A stretch of DNA of 64,000 nucleotides from Przewalskia tangutica (GCA_029844215.1 JAQGDG010000048.1:1031728-1095727), one strand, 5' to 3'. Positions 1-12,315 are shown, counted from the stretch's first letter. Notes: generated by a model from the sequence alone, not told the origin. Made by a program: numbers and translations.

Positions 1-41
1 TGAGAAGAATTGAAACCAATCCTAAATGTCCTGCAGCCTCC

Positions 42-78
42 TGATTATAGATGTGGTGCACAACACACCGATAATCAA
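42..78 (-). promoter_or_regulatory. Leader stem-loop, copy in Z
   Basis: Inverted repeat TGATTAT (42-48) and ATAATCAA (71-78) enclosing a GTGCAC palindrome. The same structure sits at the same place in the leaders of A, C, F (two copies), G, E and H. Confidence 0.5.
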
Positions 79-122
79 GACTCTACTAGACACGGTCTGT
101 AGACACTTTTCAAGGACTAACT

Positions 123-138
123 GCTCTGATACTACTTT
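123..138 (-). other. PBS of element Z
   Basis: The plus strand reads GCTCTGATACTAC followed by TTT, next to the LTR edge TGTCACG. The complement resembles TGGTATCAGAGC, which pairs with the 3' end of plant initiator-Met tRNA, with one difference (TAGTATCAGAGC). Confidence 0.75.
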
Positions 139-293
139 TGTCACGACCGATCCGGGCGTGGTAGTGCCTACCCTGTGCACCTAGTGATACAACATCAGAG
201 AAAATCAGCGGAAATAAAAACTTAAACATGAAACAAGAGATAAAGTATGAAACAGGCTAACCAAAACGGTCACCCTCCTGAATATATACATAT

Positions 294-1791
294 TGTTACA
301 CCCCGTAAATTCAAGAGGTTTAGTTAAGAACGTACGAAAGGAAATAAGATTTGAATTTGGAAGGTTGGGTTAGGGTGGAAAAATGTTACAGGCAGACTTT
401 CAGTCAACTTTGGAGCGGTATATCTTCTAGTTCCTTAGGAGTTTTGAGGAGTTTTAAAAGACTAGTATAAAGGTTGTTGAGTCTAGTTTCCAACGCAACA
501 AACCGCTCGTCGATTGGACATCGGGGTAGGAAGTTACGGGCGTTAGAAGTTCTGTAGGCTAACGCAGAGGACAGGCTTCCCAGCAGGCGTCGCGCCGTGG
601 CTGATATTTCAAAGTCCTCTCGAGGTTGCAGCGCGGCCGTATCTGAGCAGGGCGCGGAATGCAGAAATTCTCGAAGTGGAAGCGCGCCAGCTGGCGGGAT
701 TTTTGACGCGTAAGGGGTGAAAAAGCAGGGATATTTTGATAAAAGGCCTATGGGAGGGTGACAAGTGTCCCTCCCATCTTTTGACCAAAGGAGGGTCTTA
801 TTTTAGGGCCAAGTCTTCAAGACTTGGCCATTTGCAAGGGTTTCCCAAAGAAAAATCCCTATCCTCTCTCTCAAATTGATGAACCCCGGTGAGATTTTTG
901 GGAAGGCTTCAAGAAGGAAAAATGTTGGAAAGCTTGTAGAGAGTTCGAGTGGGCGATTTTAAAGTGAAGAAGATTTCGAAAAGAGGGCTTCTTGAGGTAA
1001 AACCTTCACCTTCTTGTGTAATTGAAGATTTCAAGTTATAGTAGTTAAGAAATGAGCACAGCTCATTATATTAAAGTTTGAAAAGATATGGATCTTGTCG
1101 TCTTGTTGAAAACCGAAAATGGGCATGTTAGCCACTCATGTTGTAATCAATTGGGTTGTTAGCTTAAATCATTGCATGTTATAAATAGGAGGGTATATAA
1201 TTGGTTATGATTTAGATAACATGTTGGGATAACATGTTGGGTTAAAAGGGAATGGAAAGGAAATTGATAATTGGTGGGATAATATAGCCGAATGTGGTTT
1301 GGAAATTATTGGATTGTTTTGTATTATTGTGGGGCAGAATTTTACGCGTCCTGTGAAGGCGTGTAATTCCCTTTTGGTTAGCTGAATTGTTGTGCCTTAA
1401 ATGCGGCGTTTGGTTATTAAATTCGAACCTTGAAAAAGGTGGAAAGGTAAGTAGAAACAAAGGAAGTGATGTCCAATATTTCCCGTAGAACAAGGGATTT
1501 TTCATTAGAATATACTACGTTGAAGCTAGAAGTTAATAGACGTATTATGGTCATTATAGGTTGACATCTACGGACGGCATATTGGACTTGGCAAGTGGAT
1601 TAAACAAAAGAGGTATGTAGAACTCTTCCTATCTCTTGAGCATGAGTAGTTATAATCGTAGTACGGTGACGTACGTGATTTAAATGAAGTGAAGTCATTT
1701 GATATATTTGACTTGTTTTAAGGATGTCTAGTTGGTCGAGTTAGAGAATTAACTCACGTGTCCTTAAGGAAGAGTTATAAGAATGGTTATA
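294..1791 (+). repeat. Element A 5' LTR, left part
   Basis: Matches 52995-54490 almost base for base, except for a C/G-rich patch (about 540-720 against 53230-53430) that is full of indels. It ends inside a 12-bp tandem array, where B inserted after TTATA (1787-1791). TATAAATA at about 1180 could be a promoter element, but this is weak. No coding potential. Confidence 0.9.
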
Positions 1792-2187
1792 TGTCACGAC
1801 CCGACCTCGGGCCCGCGACCGGTGCCCTACCTGGGCACCCTTACAGGTATACATCAGAGATAATCAGCGGAACATACATGAAACTTTAAAAATACACAAC
1901 AGAAGTAAAATAACAGGTTAGCCGATAGGGCTACCTTCCTGGACATAAATATATACAACCGAAGCAGTTGCCTCCTTTCCTTTACAAACTGACCCACAAT
2001 ATGTGACTACAGACCTCTAAGAGTTTTAACAACACAACAGTGGCGGGACAGGGCCCCGCCATACCCCTGAATACACATGAATCTACAACCTCAGGGGAAA
2101 CCGTACCAAGAGATAAGCCTCCGGAGCAAATGGAGCTTTTTCCCAAAACCGAACCGAGATCCTAAGAGCAAGGATCACCAACCAGGG
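1792..2187 (-). repeat. Solo LTR B, piece 1
   Basis: LTR 3' edge read in reverse (TGTCACGACC...). It resembles the corresponding edges of E (17812 onward) and H (54984 onward). No coding potential; element C follows. Confidence 0.8.
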
Positions 2188-4607
2188 TGTTATACCCCGT
2201 ATTTCCAGAGTATGTACGTAAGGGCGTACGTACAAAAGTTTAGCCTTAAGATAGGCACTATGGGCGAAATTTGTGCACAACCTACGAAACGAATGGTTTT
2301 CCAACGAAACGTTTTCCAAAACTTGCGTAGGGTAAATTACGGCTATGTCATTTATAATTTTTGCGGATTTTTCCGAGAGATGTAACATTTTGGACCAACA
2401 AGAGGGTGACACTTGTCACCCTCAAGTGGACGGCAAATGGGGCAAATGCCTTGGACGATTGGCATGGTTTTGGGGCCTAAAACTTGGGTCAATGTTTGTT
2501 GAGTGATTTGAGGAGTAGGGCTAGGGTTCACTTGTGCAAATCTCCACCTTACACTTGCCTACCACTTGGCTTCATCTTGGCCCTTGAAAGCCCTATAAAT
2601 ACCCCCCTTGAGTTGATGAATTCTTCATCCACAAATCAACTTTCCAAGTCTTAAAAACTCCCTCCCCCTTAGTTGCTCTCTCGTCCAAAGCCTTCTCCCC
2701 CCCCTCTTGGAAACCCTAGCCGAAACACCCCTCTCCCCCCTCTAGCTTAGTGGCTTCTGCCAGTACCCCCACTTGGTAGGAAGTTGTCTTCCAAGTATAG
2801 TTACTATTCCAAAATACCCTAGCCCCAAATCCATTTTATTATTTAAGTAGAAGTTGTTAGAAACTTCTAAGGGTTTCTTGGAGCTATCGGAGCGTGCAAA
2901 TTAGGAGCTAAACCTTGCTCAGGATCGACATTTAACTTGGATAATTTTGGGCTTATCGAGGTAAATACTCTTGTCCTTCTATTGTAATTGGATATTACAT
3001 ATAAGAATAGTTAATACTTGAGTATAAGATATGAAGGATATTAAAGAATATAGAATTTGTAATCACGATGAAGGGTATAATGAAGAAGAATTGAACTGTA
3101 CTTACATGGATTGTATTCTGATGAGACTTGTGTAATTTGATGGGTAGGAAGTGCTGCCCAATTTTCCGTAGAATAAAGAACCTCTGCTTAGAATAGTCTC
3201 TGAGTAGTCTAGACATTGATAGGCGTGTCCGACTATTATAGGTTGATTCTCTGCGCGCGACATATTCGACTTGGCAGGTGGATTTCGCCGAGAAGGTATG
3301 TGATTCTTCCTATCCTCTAGAGCATGATATTTTAAAGTATATATATAGTACGATAGACGTACGTGTGTTAACTGAACATGGTTTTACTTGACGTCTTTTG
3401 ACTTGAGTCTAAATAACAAGAATCTTGAAGTATTTCAAAAGAATTATGAATCATTTTTGAAAGAAGAGTAATACTTGGTTTTTAAACAAAAGCTTAAGAG
3501 TTATACTAGCTTTATGGGAAGTTAGGTATAACGACTTAAGAAAGAGAAAAGGAACAGTTTACTTATGTGTTTATGAAAGACTTGTATTGATTCCTGGAAG
3601 GTATAATAAGATGGTTTTATGAGTAGACATATTATGATGCTATGTGTGTTAGTGTCTTGTAACGTTTGTATAAGAGGGTATTCTTGTTGTGCTTATGTTG
3701 CTTAACGATAAGCTGCTATGTTAGTATTATATCACTCACCTCTTGACATGATACAGGGGTTAAGGCGCCTCCGTCTGGGGTAGACTCGGCGGTGCAGGAC
3801 CATGATTCGAGAATACCTCATGCGGGTCGGGGACCTATGCGAGCTACGAGTTCGAGGTTAGTGTGCGGTCCTTGTGGCCATGCGATGCATGTGGCCGTCG
3901 CGAACTACGAGTCGGGGCGATCTTAGGAGTAGCTACCCTCGATGCGGGAATACCTCATGCGGGCTACGTGAGTGGCTTTATGCGGTGCGAGTCTAGGATT
4001 AGGCATGCTTAATGATACTATGGGCGATTGGCCTTGCTTCGATCATTCGCAGCCTAGAAAGAGACCTGTTACAGTTTACCTCTTATTGCTCTTGTTGTGA
4101 TGTGGCACTATGTGCGGTTACCTTGTTTGTTTCGTACATATTTGTAAAACTGGTTTTAAAATGATATGATTTCATTTAAGTACTTTACAGTTTCACATAC
4201 TTGTTACATGTTATCGACCTCCTTGGCCGCGTTCATGCCGCAGGTAAAGGGAAGCAGGTAGCGGATCCTCAGTCTTAGGATCTTTTCTTTGGTGTCAGGA
4301 GCTCCATCTTCTCCGGAGGCTCGACTTTTGGGTATGATCTCCCTGTTGTTGTAGATAATTTTGTACATTCAGGTATGGCGGGGCCCCGTCCATATAGTTG
4401 TTTACTTCCTTAAGTGCAGTAGTCTATTATGCAGTTGGGATGTATCGCGATTTTGGTTTATATATATATATGCCGAAAGCGACTTTTCTCGAGGCGTGTC
4501 TTAATATACATTTGTTTCATGTCTTGTTTTTATATTCATTGATTACTCGATGTATGACTACTTGGGTGCGGGTAAGGCACCGATCATGGCCCTGGAACGT
4601 CGTGACA
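2188..4607 (+). repeat. Element C 5' LTR (2.42 kb)
   Basis: Starts TGTTATACCCCGTATTTCC and ends CGTGACA. TATA box at 2594-2601. Tandem GAATACCTCATGCGGG-type modules lie around 3800-4000. Pairs with 13028-15396. No coding potential. Confidence 0.92.
2594..2601 (+). promoter_or_regulatory. LTR TATA box (C 5' LTR)
   Basis: TATAAATA about 400 bp into the LTR, followed by ACCC and a GATGAA...TTCATCC segment. The same arrangement occurs in every TGTTATAC-type LTR here and probably drives the genomic transcript. Confidence 0.65.
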
Positions 4608-4625
4608 AAAGTGGTATCGAGCGAT
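4608..4625 (+). other. PBS of element C
   Basis: AAAGTGGTATCGAGCG directly follows the LTR end. It is the initiator-Met tRNA complement with one A missing, probably a read error. Confidence 0.8.
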
Positions 4626-4664
4626 TAATCCTCGGAAAGTGTCTACACACGTATCTAGTAAGTC

Positions 4665-4697
4665 TTGATTATCGGTGTGTTGTGCACCAATAATCGA
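4665..4697 (+). promoter_or_regulatory. Leader stem-loop, copy in C
   Basis: TTGATTAT (4665-4672) pairs with ATAATC (4690-4695); GTGCAC lies at 4682-4687 between the arms. Confidence 0.5.
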
Positions 4698-4804
4698 TGA
4701 GGCTATAGGATATTTAGGATTGGTTTCCATTTTCTCACTCTGAGATCGTGCCTTAGAGCCGTGTTATAAGTTGGACCCCTAACGTATTCCTTTTACATGC
4801 GATT

Positions 4805-6110
4805 ATGCCTCCACGTAAAGCAACCCGCCCGAAGAGGCAAGGCGGCCGAGGAGCTGCTAGTAGGACACCGAGAGTCACGAGGCTCGTGCCCGATCTATAC
4901 CGAGACAATGAGTTCCACGACGCCGCCGGCCCAGCGGGGTTTAGGCTGCAGCGATGGTGATGAGACCACAATACCGCACCTCGATTCCACGGCTGGAGCG
5001 GATGAGTTGGGTTTCTGAGAGATGACCCGATTACTAGCGTGATCGTGGCGAGCATGAGATAGGCGGATCTGGCGATTCGATTCAGCGATACACATGGTAC
5101 ACGAGATCGGACGATTTGAGGCTACGGGATTTTTGAGTTGTAGCCGCGAGTTCTGGTCGAGGCACGAGGATGATCCGCGAGAGTTCATCCGTCGATTCTG
5201 AAGGATCATGCGAGTGATCAAGGCTTGAAGACCGAGTCCGTGATCTTGGTTCACATAGGTGCGTGATACCGCGATCGATTGGTTTGATTCGTGGGAGTTA
5301 TCCGGGAGAGCACGCGTCCCGCCTATTTGGGCGAGTTCTCGGAGGCTTTTCTCACTCACTTCTTGCCTCCGCAGATGAGGAGAACGCGGGCGACATATTT
5401 TTGTTCTTTGAGACAGAGAGGGCCTTGCTAGGGAGTACAACGTTGAGTTCGATTCGTTGGCTCGATATGTCCCTGCGTTGGTAGCGAATATGGAGGGCAG
5501 TGTACATCGCTACGTCGGGCTAGATGATTATATGGCGAGTCTTGTGCGGTGTGGTTCTTCACGAGCATGGACATTACTGCATGCGAGCTCACGCGCAGAT
5601 GCGAGGCGTAGAGGCGACGGGTTGTGACGGCGGCGAGAAGAAGGCGGGGCGATAGAGTCTTTTGGTAGCTATCGGGGTGGAAGGCCTCAGCAGCAGTCTA
5701 GATTTGCACCACAGCCAGCTCAGAGCACTCCACCGCCGTCTTGAGGGCGCACCGGGGCCCGGGACTTCGAGCGTCCACGGTAGCGAGTCTGGCGATCGGG
5801 ACCACCCGCCGGTGTGGCCGATGCGGTAGGTCCCATTACGGAATTGTAGTCTTATTCCGGAGCCTGTTTGATTCGCGGCCAGCAGGTCATTTGCGAGCTG
5901 TCCGACCAAGAGGCGATCAGAGAGGAGTCAACTACATGGTCTTCGCCGGTCTTCATCTCTCTGATTACTCGCCCGAGGGCGTGGTACTCATGGACCGGCA
6001 GTCGCGGAAGGTCGTGGCGCGGTCGATTCTAGCGGTCCTTAGAACGCATTTATGCCTTGTCGGCCGGCGGGACTGGGAGGCCTCACGATGTAAATCCACA
6101 GTACTTTATC
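4805..6110 (+). pseudogene. Gag of element C (frameshifted)
   Basis: Structural gag polyprotein of the element. The ATG at 4805 gives MPPRKATRP, the family start, after a roughly 200-bp leader. The Retrotrans_gag core includes EDDPREFIRRF (5167-5199) and a DWFDSWELS-like segment near 5275. The zinc knuckle CGRCGRSHYG lies at 5813-5842, with a second-knuckle remnant AGHLRAV near 5885. Several frame changes separate these, so the open frames at 4797, 5263 and 5741 are fragments, and minus-strand frames here are shadows. The length fits a gag of roughly 400 residues. Confidence 0.8.
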
Positions 6111-8819
6111 GATTTCATGTTGTAGCGTGTATGCCTTGATAGATCGGGTTCTACTCTGTCCTATATATCTCCCATATTGCTAGTAGGATGAGGATAGAGC
6201 CCGAGTCCATAGACCCTTTCGAGGTAGCTACGCGATGGGTGATTCGGTGGTAGCTCGGCGGATATATAGGGCTTGTCCGGTGACCGTATGCGATTATCGA
6301 GACCACTGGCGACTTGATAAAGTTGGATATGGTGATTCGATGTGATCATGGGTATGGATTGGCTAGCTTCTTGCTACGCCAATGTAGCTGCGAGGAGAGT
6401 AGTGCGGTTCCGGATTTCACGAGTCGGTTGTTGAGTGGGAGGAACATGTATCGCCGAGGGTAGGTTTATTTCCTACCTCGAAGGCTAGGAAGATGGTGCG
6501 AAGAAGGGTATATCTACCATCTCACTCGGGTGTTTGATAACGAGGTGCGGTACCAAATTTTGATCGATTCACTGTAGTCGAGAGAGTTCCACGATGTGTT
6601 TCGGATGACCTCCGGGTATCCTCCCGAGAGGAGATAGAGTTTTGTATCGATGTCTTTGCGGACACTCGACTATTTCCATTCCGCCATACGTAATGGCTGC
6701 CCGTTGAGAGAGTTGAAGGACCAGCTTAGAGATTTCTTTGGAGAAGGGCTTCATCGGGCCTAGTGTTTCTCCTAGGAGGCGCGGTATTGTTCGTGAAGAA
6801 GAAGGGCGGGAAGGCTGCGCATGTGTGTTGATTACAGGCGGTGAACAAGGTGACCATTAAACGAGATACCCTTCCCGGGATTGATGATTTGTTCGACCCG
6901 ATTGCGAGTGCGAGATGTTTCTCAAGATTGATCTGCGATCGGGCTATCATCAGTGCGTGTTAGAGGCGGATGTCCCTTGGGTGTATTCGGACGATACGGG
7001 CATTATGAGTTCAGTTATGTCTTTCGGGTTGACCAATGCTCGTGGTATTTATGGATCGATGAACGAGTGTTCAAGCCATTTTGGATACGTTTGTGATAGT
7101 ATTCATTGATGACATCTTGGTTTATTCTCGCCAGAGCGAGCATGCGAGCATTTGAAAGCGGCTTGAGAATTCTCCAGACCAGCGGTTATGCGCCAAGTTT
7201 TCCAAATGTGAGTTTTGGTTAACCGGTGGCTTTTCTTGGACATATTGTCCGGTGATGGCATTCGGGTGGATACTGACCAAGATCGAGCGATCGAGGAGTT
7301 GGCCTAGACCTACTACTCCGGCGAGTGCGCGATTTTACGGGCCTTGCGAGTTACTATCGGCGGTTCGTGGAGAAGTTTGCTCTATCTGCACCATTGACTA
7401 GGCTGACTCGAAGCGGCTAAGTTTGATGGACTGATTCTTGTGGCGGGGTTTCCGATTCTTGAAGGAGATCGACGACCGCCCCGTTTTACTCTTCCGGAGG
7501 TCCAGACGGCTATGTCGTGTATTGTGATGCGTCAGGCATCTGGTTTGGATGTGTGTTGATGCAGCAGGGCAAGGTTATAGCGTACGCATCCCGACAACTT
7601 AAGAAACATGAGAGGAACTACCCCACTCATGATTTGGAGTTGGCAGCGGTGATTCACGCCTTGAAGATCTGGAGGCACTATTTGTATGGGGTTCATGTGG
7701 ATATTTATACAGACCACAAGAGCCTCCAGTATATCTTCAGCCAGAGAGAGCCGAATTCGGCGAGAGGCGGTGGTTAGAGTTGCTTAAGGATTATGATGTC
7801 GATATCTGTACCACCGGGAAGGCAATGTGGTGGCGGATGCCCTTAGTCGTAGGTCGATGGGTAACCTATCGGATGTGCGGGAGAGGAGGTATGGTTCGCG
7901 ATTTGCATCAGTTAGCGAGCCTTGGTGTCCGTTTGATTGATTCTGATAGCAGTGGGGTTCGAGTTCGAGAGGTTGCCGAGTCTTCCATCGTCGAGGAGGT
8001 GAAGAGGCAACAGTTTGAGGATCTGGTTTTGACGCGGTACCGTGATACGGCTCTTCGTGAGGGGAAGGGTCCTTTTGAGGTAGCACGATGGGGTGCTAAG
8101 GTTGGCGGAGTTGTATGTTCGGATATTGCGGGACTTTGGCGGCGGAGTTCTAGGAAGCACACGGTGCGGCGTTACTCTATCCATCCGGGTCGACCAAGAT
8201 GTACCCGACCTCGGATCTGTGTATTGGTGGGATGGCTTGAAGAGGGCGTTGCGAGTTTGTAGCTCGGTGCGTGTTGTCGGCCAGTGAAGGTAGAACACGG
8301 AGGCCTGGTGGTTTGTTGCGACGATAGAGATCCGACCGGAAGTGGGAGGTGATCAACATGGACTTTATCACGGGATTACCTCGCACTCGGAGGAAACATG
8401 ATTCTATTTGGGTTATCGTCGACGGTGACGAAATCAGCCCACTTTCTTCCGTCGGGACGACTTTTGGTGAGGATTATGCGGACTTTACATCCGATAGATC
8501 GTCGATCGCATGGAGTCCCTATTTCTATCATATCGCATGCGGAGCCCGGTTCGGCTAACTTACGGAGGTCTTTCGAAGGGTCTAGGGGCCTTGGTGAGCA
8601 CAGTCGCATTCCATCCTCGAGCAGACGGACGGCGGGCGCACTATCGCACTCTTGAGGATATCTGCGAGCTTGTGTTATTGACTTGAGGTAGCGGGAGGAT
8701 CATTTGCCTCTAGTTGAGTTTGCGTATAATAATAGCTACCACTCCAGTATTCAGATGGCGCCTTATGAGGCCTTGTATGGGAGGAAGTGCAGATCGCCGA
8801 TAGGCTGGTTTGATGTAGG
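6111..8819 (+). pseudogene. Pol of element C, part 1: protease, RT, RNase H, integrase core
   Basis: Protease remnant at about 6135-6370 (GSTLSYIS-like segment, then GMDWLAS at 6349-6369). RT at about 6590-7140: KIDLRSGYHQC (6924-6956), SFGLTNA (7020-7040) and the catalytic FIDD box (7101-7112) before ILVYSR. RNase H is intact in 7517-7750, with catalytic Asp in YCDAS, Glu in DLELAAV and Asp in YTDHKSL. Integrase: YWWDGLKR (8219-8242) by the zinc domain, MDFITGLP (8358-8381) leading into the catalytic core, and VEFAYNNSYHSS (8713-8748) then YEALYGRKCRSP. The catalytic-core Asp and Glu segments (about 8410-8640) are disrupted by indels. The frame is cut by solo LTR D after 8819. Confidence 0.88.
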
Positions 8820-9221
8820 TGTTATACCCCGTATTTTCAGAGTATGTACGTAAGGACGTACGTAGAAAATTTGAAACTTGTACTAAGGCTTGGCCGAATT
8901 AATTTTGTTCACAACACCCGTTTAGAGTCGTTTTTTAAATGAAGCGTTTTCCACGACTTTCGTAGGGAATTTCCGCTATGACATTTCTAATTTTTGCGGA
9001 TTTTTCCGAGAGGCGAAACATTTTGGACCAACAAGAGGCGACACTTGTCACCTCTAATTGGTGAGTGGCGGTAATGTGATGGGCGAATTGGCCTTGTTGG
9101 TCAAGGGGAGTTGGTAGGATATTTTGTGTGTTAGTTGGTCAAGGACACTTGGGTGAATCTTGGCCTTACACTTGTGTAGCACTTGGCTCAATCTTGGCCA
9201 TTGGTTGGCCTTCACTTGGCC

Positions 9222-9229
9222 TATAAATA
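9222..9229 (+). promoter_or_regulatory. LTR TATA box (D)
   Basis: TATAAATA about 400 bp into solo LTR D, in the same CTATAAATACCC context. It could initiate transcription into the 3' part of C. Confidence 0.55.
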
Positions 9230-9799
9230 CCCATCCCTTTGAAGACTTATTCATCCATTCCTAAATGATCCTAAGTGTTAAAATCCCTCTCTCTCCCCTC
9301 TTGTTGACTCTCGTCCAAGAGCCCCTCTCCCCCTTTGAAAGGCCCCCTTGGACGAGAGCCCTCTCCCCCTCTCCTAGTAGTGTGGCGTGGGTACCCCTAG
9401 CCTAGTTGCTTTCGTATAATACCCTCTCTTGGTAGAAATACTCTCAAAAGTATTGTTATAATGCCCAAATTACCTTAGCCTTATACCTTGTAGTATTCTA
9501 AGGTTATACCTATCTGAAAGCCCGGATATACTATTATACTTCCGTCAATCACCAAACCGAAACCCCAGGAAAATCGCCCAGGTTTGTGGGCGTAGTCTGT
9601 AGCAGTGGGTTAGAACTTCTAAGGGTGGTTTAGAGCGGGTTGGAGCGCTCGGAGATGGAGCGAAACGATTGCCCAGATCGACTTTAACTAGGATAATTAT
9701 GGGCTTATCGAGGTAATTATCTTGTCCTCTATTGTAATTGGAAATTACATATTGTTAGAATATATAGTTGAAGTATACTATATATAGAATCAACGTAGT

Positions 9800-9866
9800 T
9801 ATCGCAATGTCTTTTGACTTAAGCTGAATAATACTTACAGCAATGTCTTGCGACTTAAGCTGAATT
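9800..9866 (+). repeat. Duplicated CTTAAGCTGAAT module in LTR D
   Basis: Two copies of a roughly 35-bp unit with CAATGTCTT and GACTTAAGCTGAAT. Most LTRs here have one copy; H has three. Confidence 0.6.
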
Positions 9867-12315
9867 TATAGAAGAATCTTGAACTGTAATTACATAGGTG
9901 TATTACAGTGAACTTGTGTAGTAGTAGTGGAGTAGAATTGTACGTTAGGGTTAGACGTATAACCCCCGGTTGGCTTGGTAGCGGCCTCGTTAGAGGAGGA
10001 GATTTACGCTGTTGTTGCGGGGAATGTTCTTGAATTTTGGTAGAATGTTCTACGATGAGATCTAAATGTTAATAAAGCGCCTTGTGGCCTTATAGGTTGA
10101 AATACTACGTGTGGCGCGATCTCTGGGCTTAAGGAGTAGCCGACGGTTGGATGTACTTGGGCGTTTTGCTATTAGTCGATAATCGTCGCGAGGTATGTGA
10201 ACCTCTTCCTATCTCTTCTAGCATGATATGTGTGAACTATGTAGTGCGGTAGACGTCGTGTGCTAAACGTATTTGATTGGTTTAAAACATAAAGTGTTAT
10301 AACGGCTTTATGGGAAGTTGGTTATAACTTTATGTTGGTAAGAAAATACTTGTCGTCTTAAAAAGGTTCTTGATTTGAACTATAAGCGGCTTGTTATGTG
10401 TTAATAAAAGAACTTGAAGTATTTCAAAGATTTTGAATCATTTTGAAAGAAGAAGAAATACTTGGGTTTTGAAATACATACGAGTTATACAAGCTTGATG
10501 GGAAGTTAGGGATAACGGCTGAAGAATGTTTTCTTGATTTGAAATCGAATGTGTATCGACAAACCACTGCAGCGTTAATAAAAGGAAATGTTTTGACAGA
10601 TTAAGTATTATTAAAACCAGTAGAAACTTTCATCCGCATAGAAGCTAAGATGAGACAAAATGATATTTCCTAGATCATGGCTGCTGTAATAAGATTGTTA
10701 TAAACAAGAATATCCTACTCACATATAAGACTTATGTTTCTCAGATAGTTAAAAGAGAATTATATTCTTAAATGAATAAGACTATGAACTACGAAACCTT
10801 TCTAAAATAAGAAACGTGAACATTTGAAATTAGGCAAACTTGGACGTTTGGAAAATAATGTTGTTACTTGATTTTACAAAGGTAAGTGTTTTGGTTTATT
10901 TAAAAAGACAGTCACTCTATTTTATACTACGGGTATTGTGTGACTTATGTGAAAGCAACGGATCTTTTAAAAGATTTAATGTATGAAGTACTTTAGGGGT
11001 AGATACCCGAACTTGTTAGCTTAAAGTACCTTGTGTGTATAACTTGATTGTGTTGGTTTGTGATAGCCTTGTAATACTTTCTTGTTGATTGATAAGTAAA
11101 CATGCTAGGATGCTACGTGTGTTAGTATCTTGTGATGTTGTGTAAAGGGGTTTTCCTTTGTTGTGCTTATGTTGCTTAACGATAAGCTGTTGTGTTAGTA
11201 TTTTACATCACTCATCTCTTGAGATGATTCCGGGGGTTAAGCTGCCCTCCGATGCGGGGTAGACTCAGGCGGGTCGATGGACCTATGATTCGAGAATACC
11301 TCACGCAGTCCCGAGGCCCTATGCGGAGCTACGAGAGTTCCAGGTTAGTGTGCGTCCTTTATGGGCATGCGGTCCATGTGGCCATGCGGACTGCGAAGTC
11401 CAGGACGATGCCGGGGAGTAGCTACCCTCGATGCGGGGAATGCCTCATGCGGGCCGATGAGATTGGCCTATGCGGAGCTGCGGGAGTTCCAGGGTTAGAC
11501 GCGTACATTGATACTGCGGGCAAGTGGCCAGCTTTGATCATGTGACGGTCTAGACAGATCTTATGATACAGTTCATGACCTTGTTGGTACTGTGGGTTTT
11601 TAGTAGTCGGCTATGCCTTCGTACTTACCCCGTACAGTTTTATTATGACACAGGTAGGACCTGGTGTTCATGTGTGTTCCTTGGTGATTTTATATCATAG
11701 ACTGCCGGCAGTGAGGAAGGTATTCCACGGGCATGATTGATGTTGTGGGCCTGAGACCCATTGTTATACTTGAGTGATGGCCGAGGCGTGAGTCCCCGAC
11801 TTGACATGGCTTTGTTGTAAATCGTAGTTTGGTTATCATACATGTCTCTGCTTTATATGCTATGATTTCATTTACAGTATGTATTTTCAGTTCCACATAC
11901 TCGGTACTGTTGTCTTGACCTCGCCCGAAGTGCGTTCATCCGCAGTTGAGGTACACGATCGTTGATCCTAGCTCTCGGTCACGATTTGCGTTAGGAAGCT
12001 CCGTTTCTCGGAGGCTTATCGGTGGTATAGTCCCTGTCGTAGTAAGTGTTTACATTCGGGGTTTGGCGGGGCCTGTCGCCATGGTTGTCATATCATTCGT
12101 AGAAGTGCAGCAAATGTCTTGTTGTGAAGGGTTTGTAAAAAGGATTAAAGCATTCATGTTGAAAAAGTTGTCATTTTTATATATGCCAAAGGCAAGTTTT
12201 CTTTCTCAGTTATTGTTTCATATTTCATAATATGTCTTGTATCGTTTATGTTCGATTACTCGATGTTGTATCACTAGGGTGCGGGGTAAGGCACGATCCG
12301 AGAATCGGGTCGTGG

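Larger units (their letters stand above)
1..293 (-). mobile_element. Element Z: 5' leader, PBS and LTR edge of a minus-strand Ty3/gypsy element
   Basis: Read on the minus strand this is the 3' edge of a 5' LTR (139-293, outer sequence TGTCACGACC on the plus strand), a primer-binding site (123-138) and the untranslated leader (1-122). The leader matches those of E, F and A, including the stem-loop at 42-78. Gag would start off the left edge. The LTR is cut at 293 by element A; its remainder should lie beyond A's 3' end, outside the window. Z is the outermost, so oldest, layer of the nest. Confidence 0.8.
8820..12315 (+). mobile_element. Solo LTR D inside the integrase of C
   Basis: Starts TGTTATACCCCGTATTTTC at 8820 and ends near 12315 (...GGTAAGGCACGATCC...GGGTCGTGG). 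At about 3.5 kb it is a complete LTR of a family related to E (E's 44288-47709 LTR is 3.4 kb). It has a TATA box at 9222 and no PBS, PPT or coding domain. C's integrase reading resumes directly after it. A target duplication is not clean: GTAGG precedes it and GATGG-like sequence follows. No coding potential; the small open frame at 11252-11545 is tandem LTR modules. Confidence 0.85.

Noticed and set aside
2183..2187. Target duplication of C
   Set aside because: CAGGG on the left and TTTGG on the right do not match; noise at the 3' edge prevents a call.
4895..5440. 181-residue minus-strand frame
   Set aside because: Antisense shadow of C gag, whose motifs read on the plus strand.
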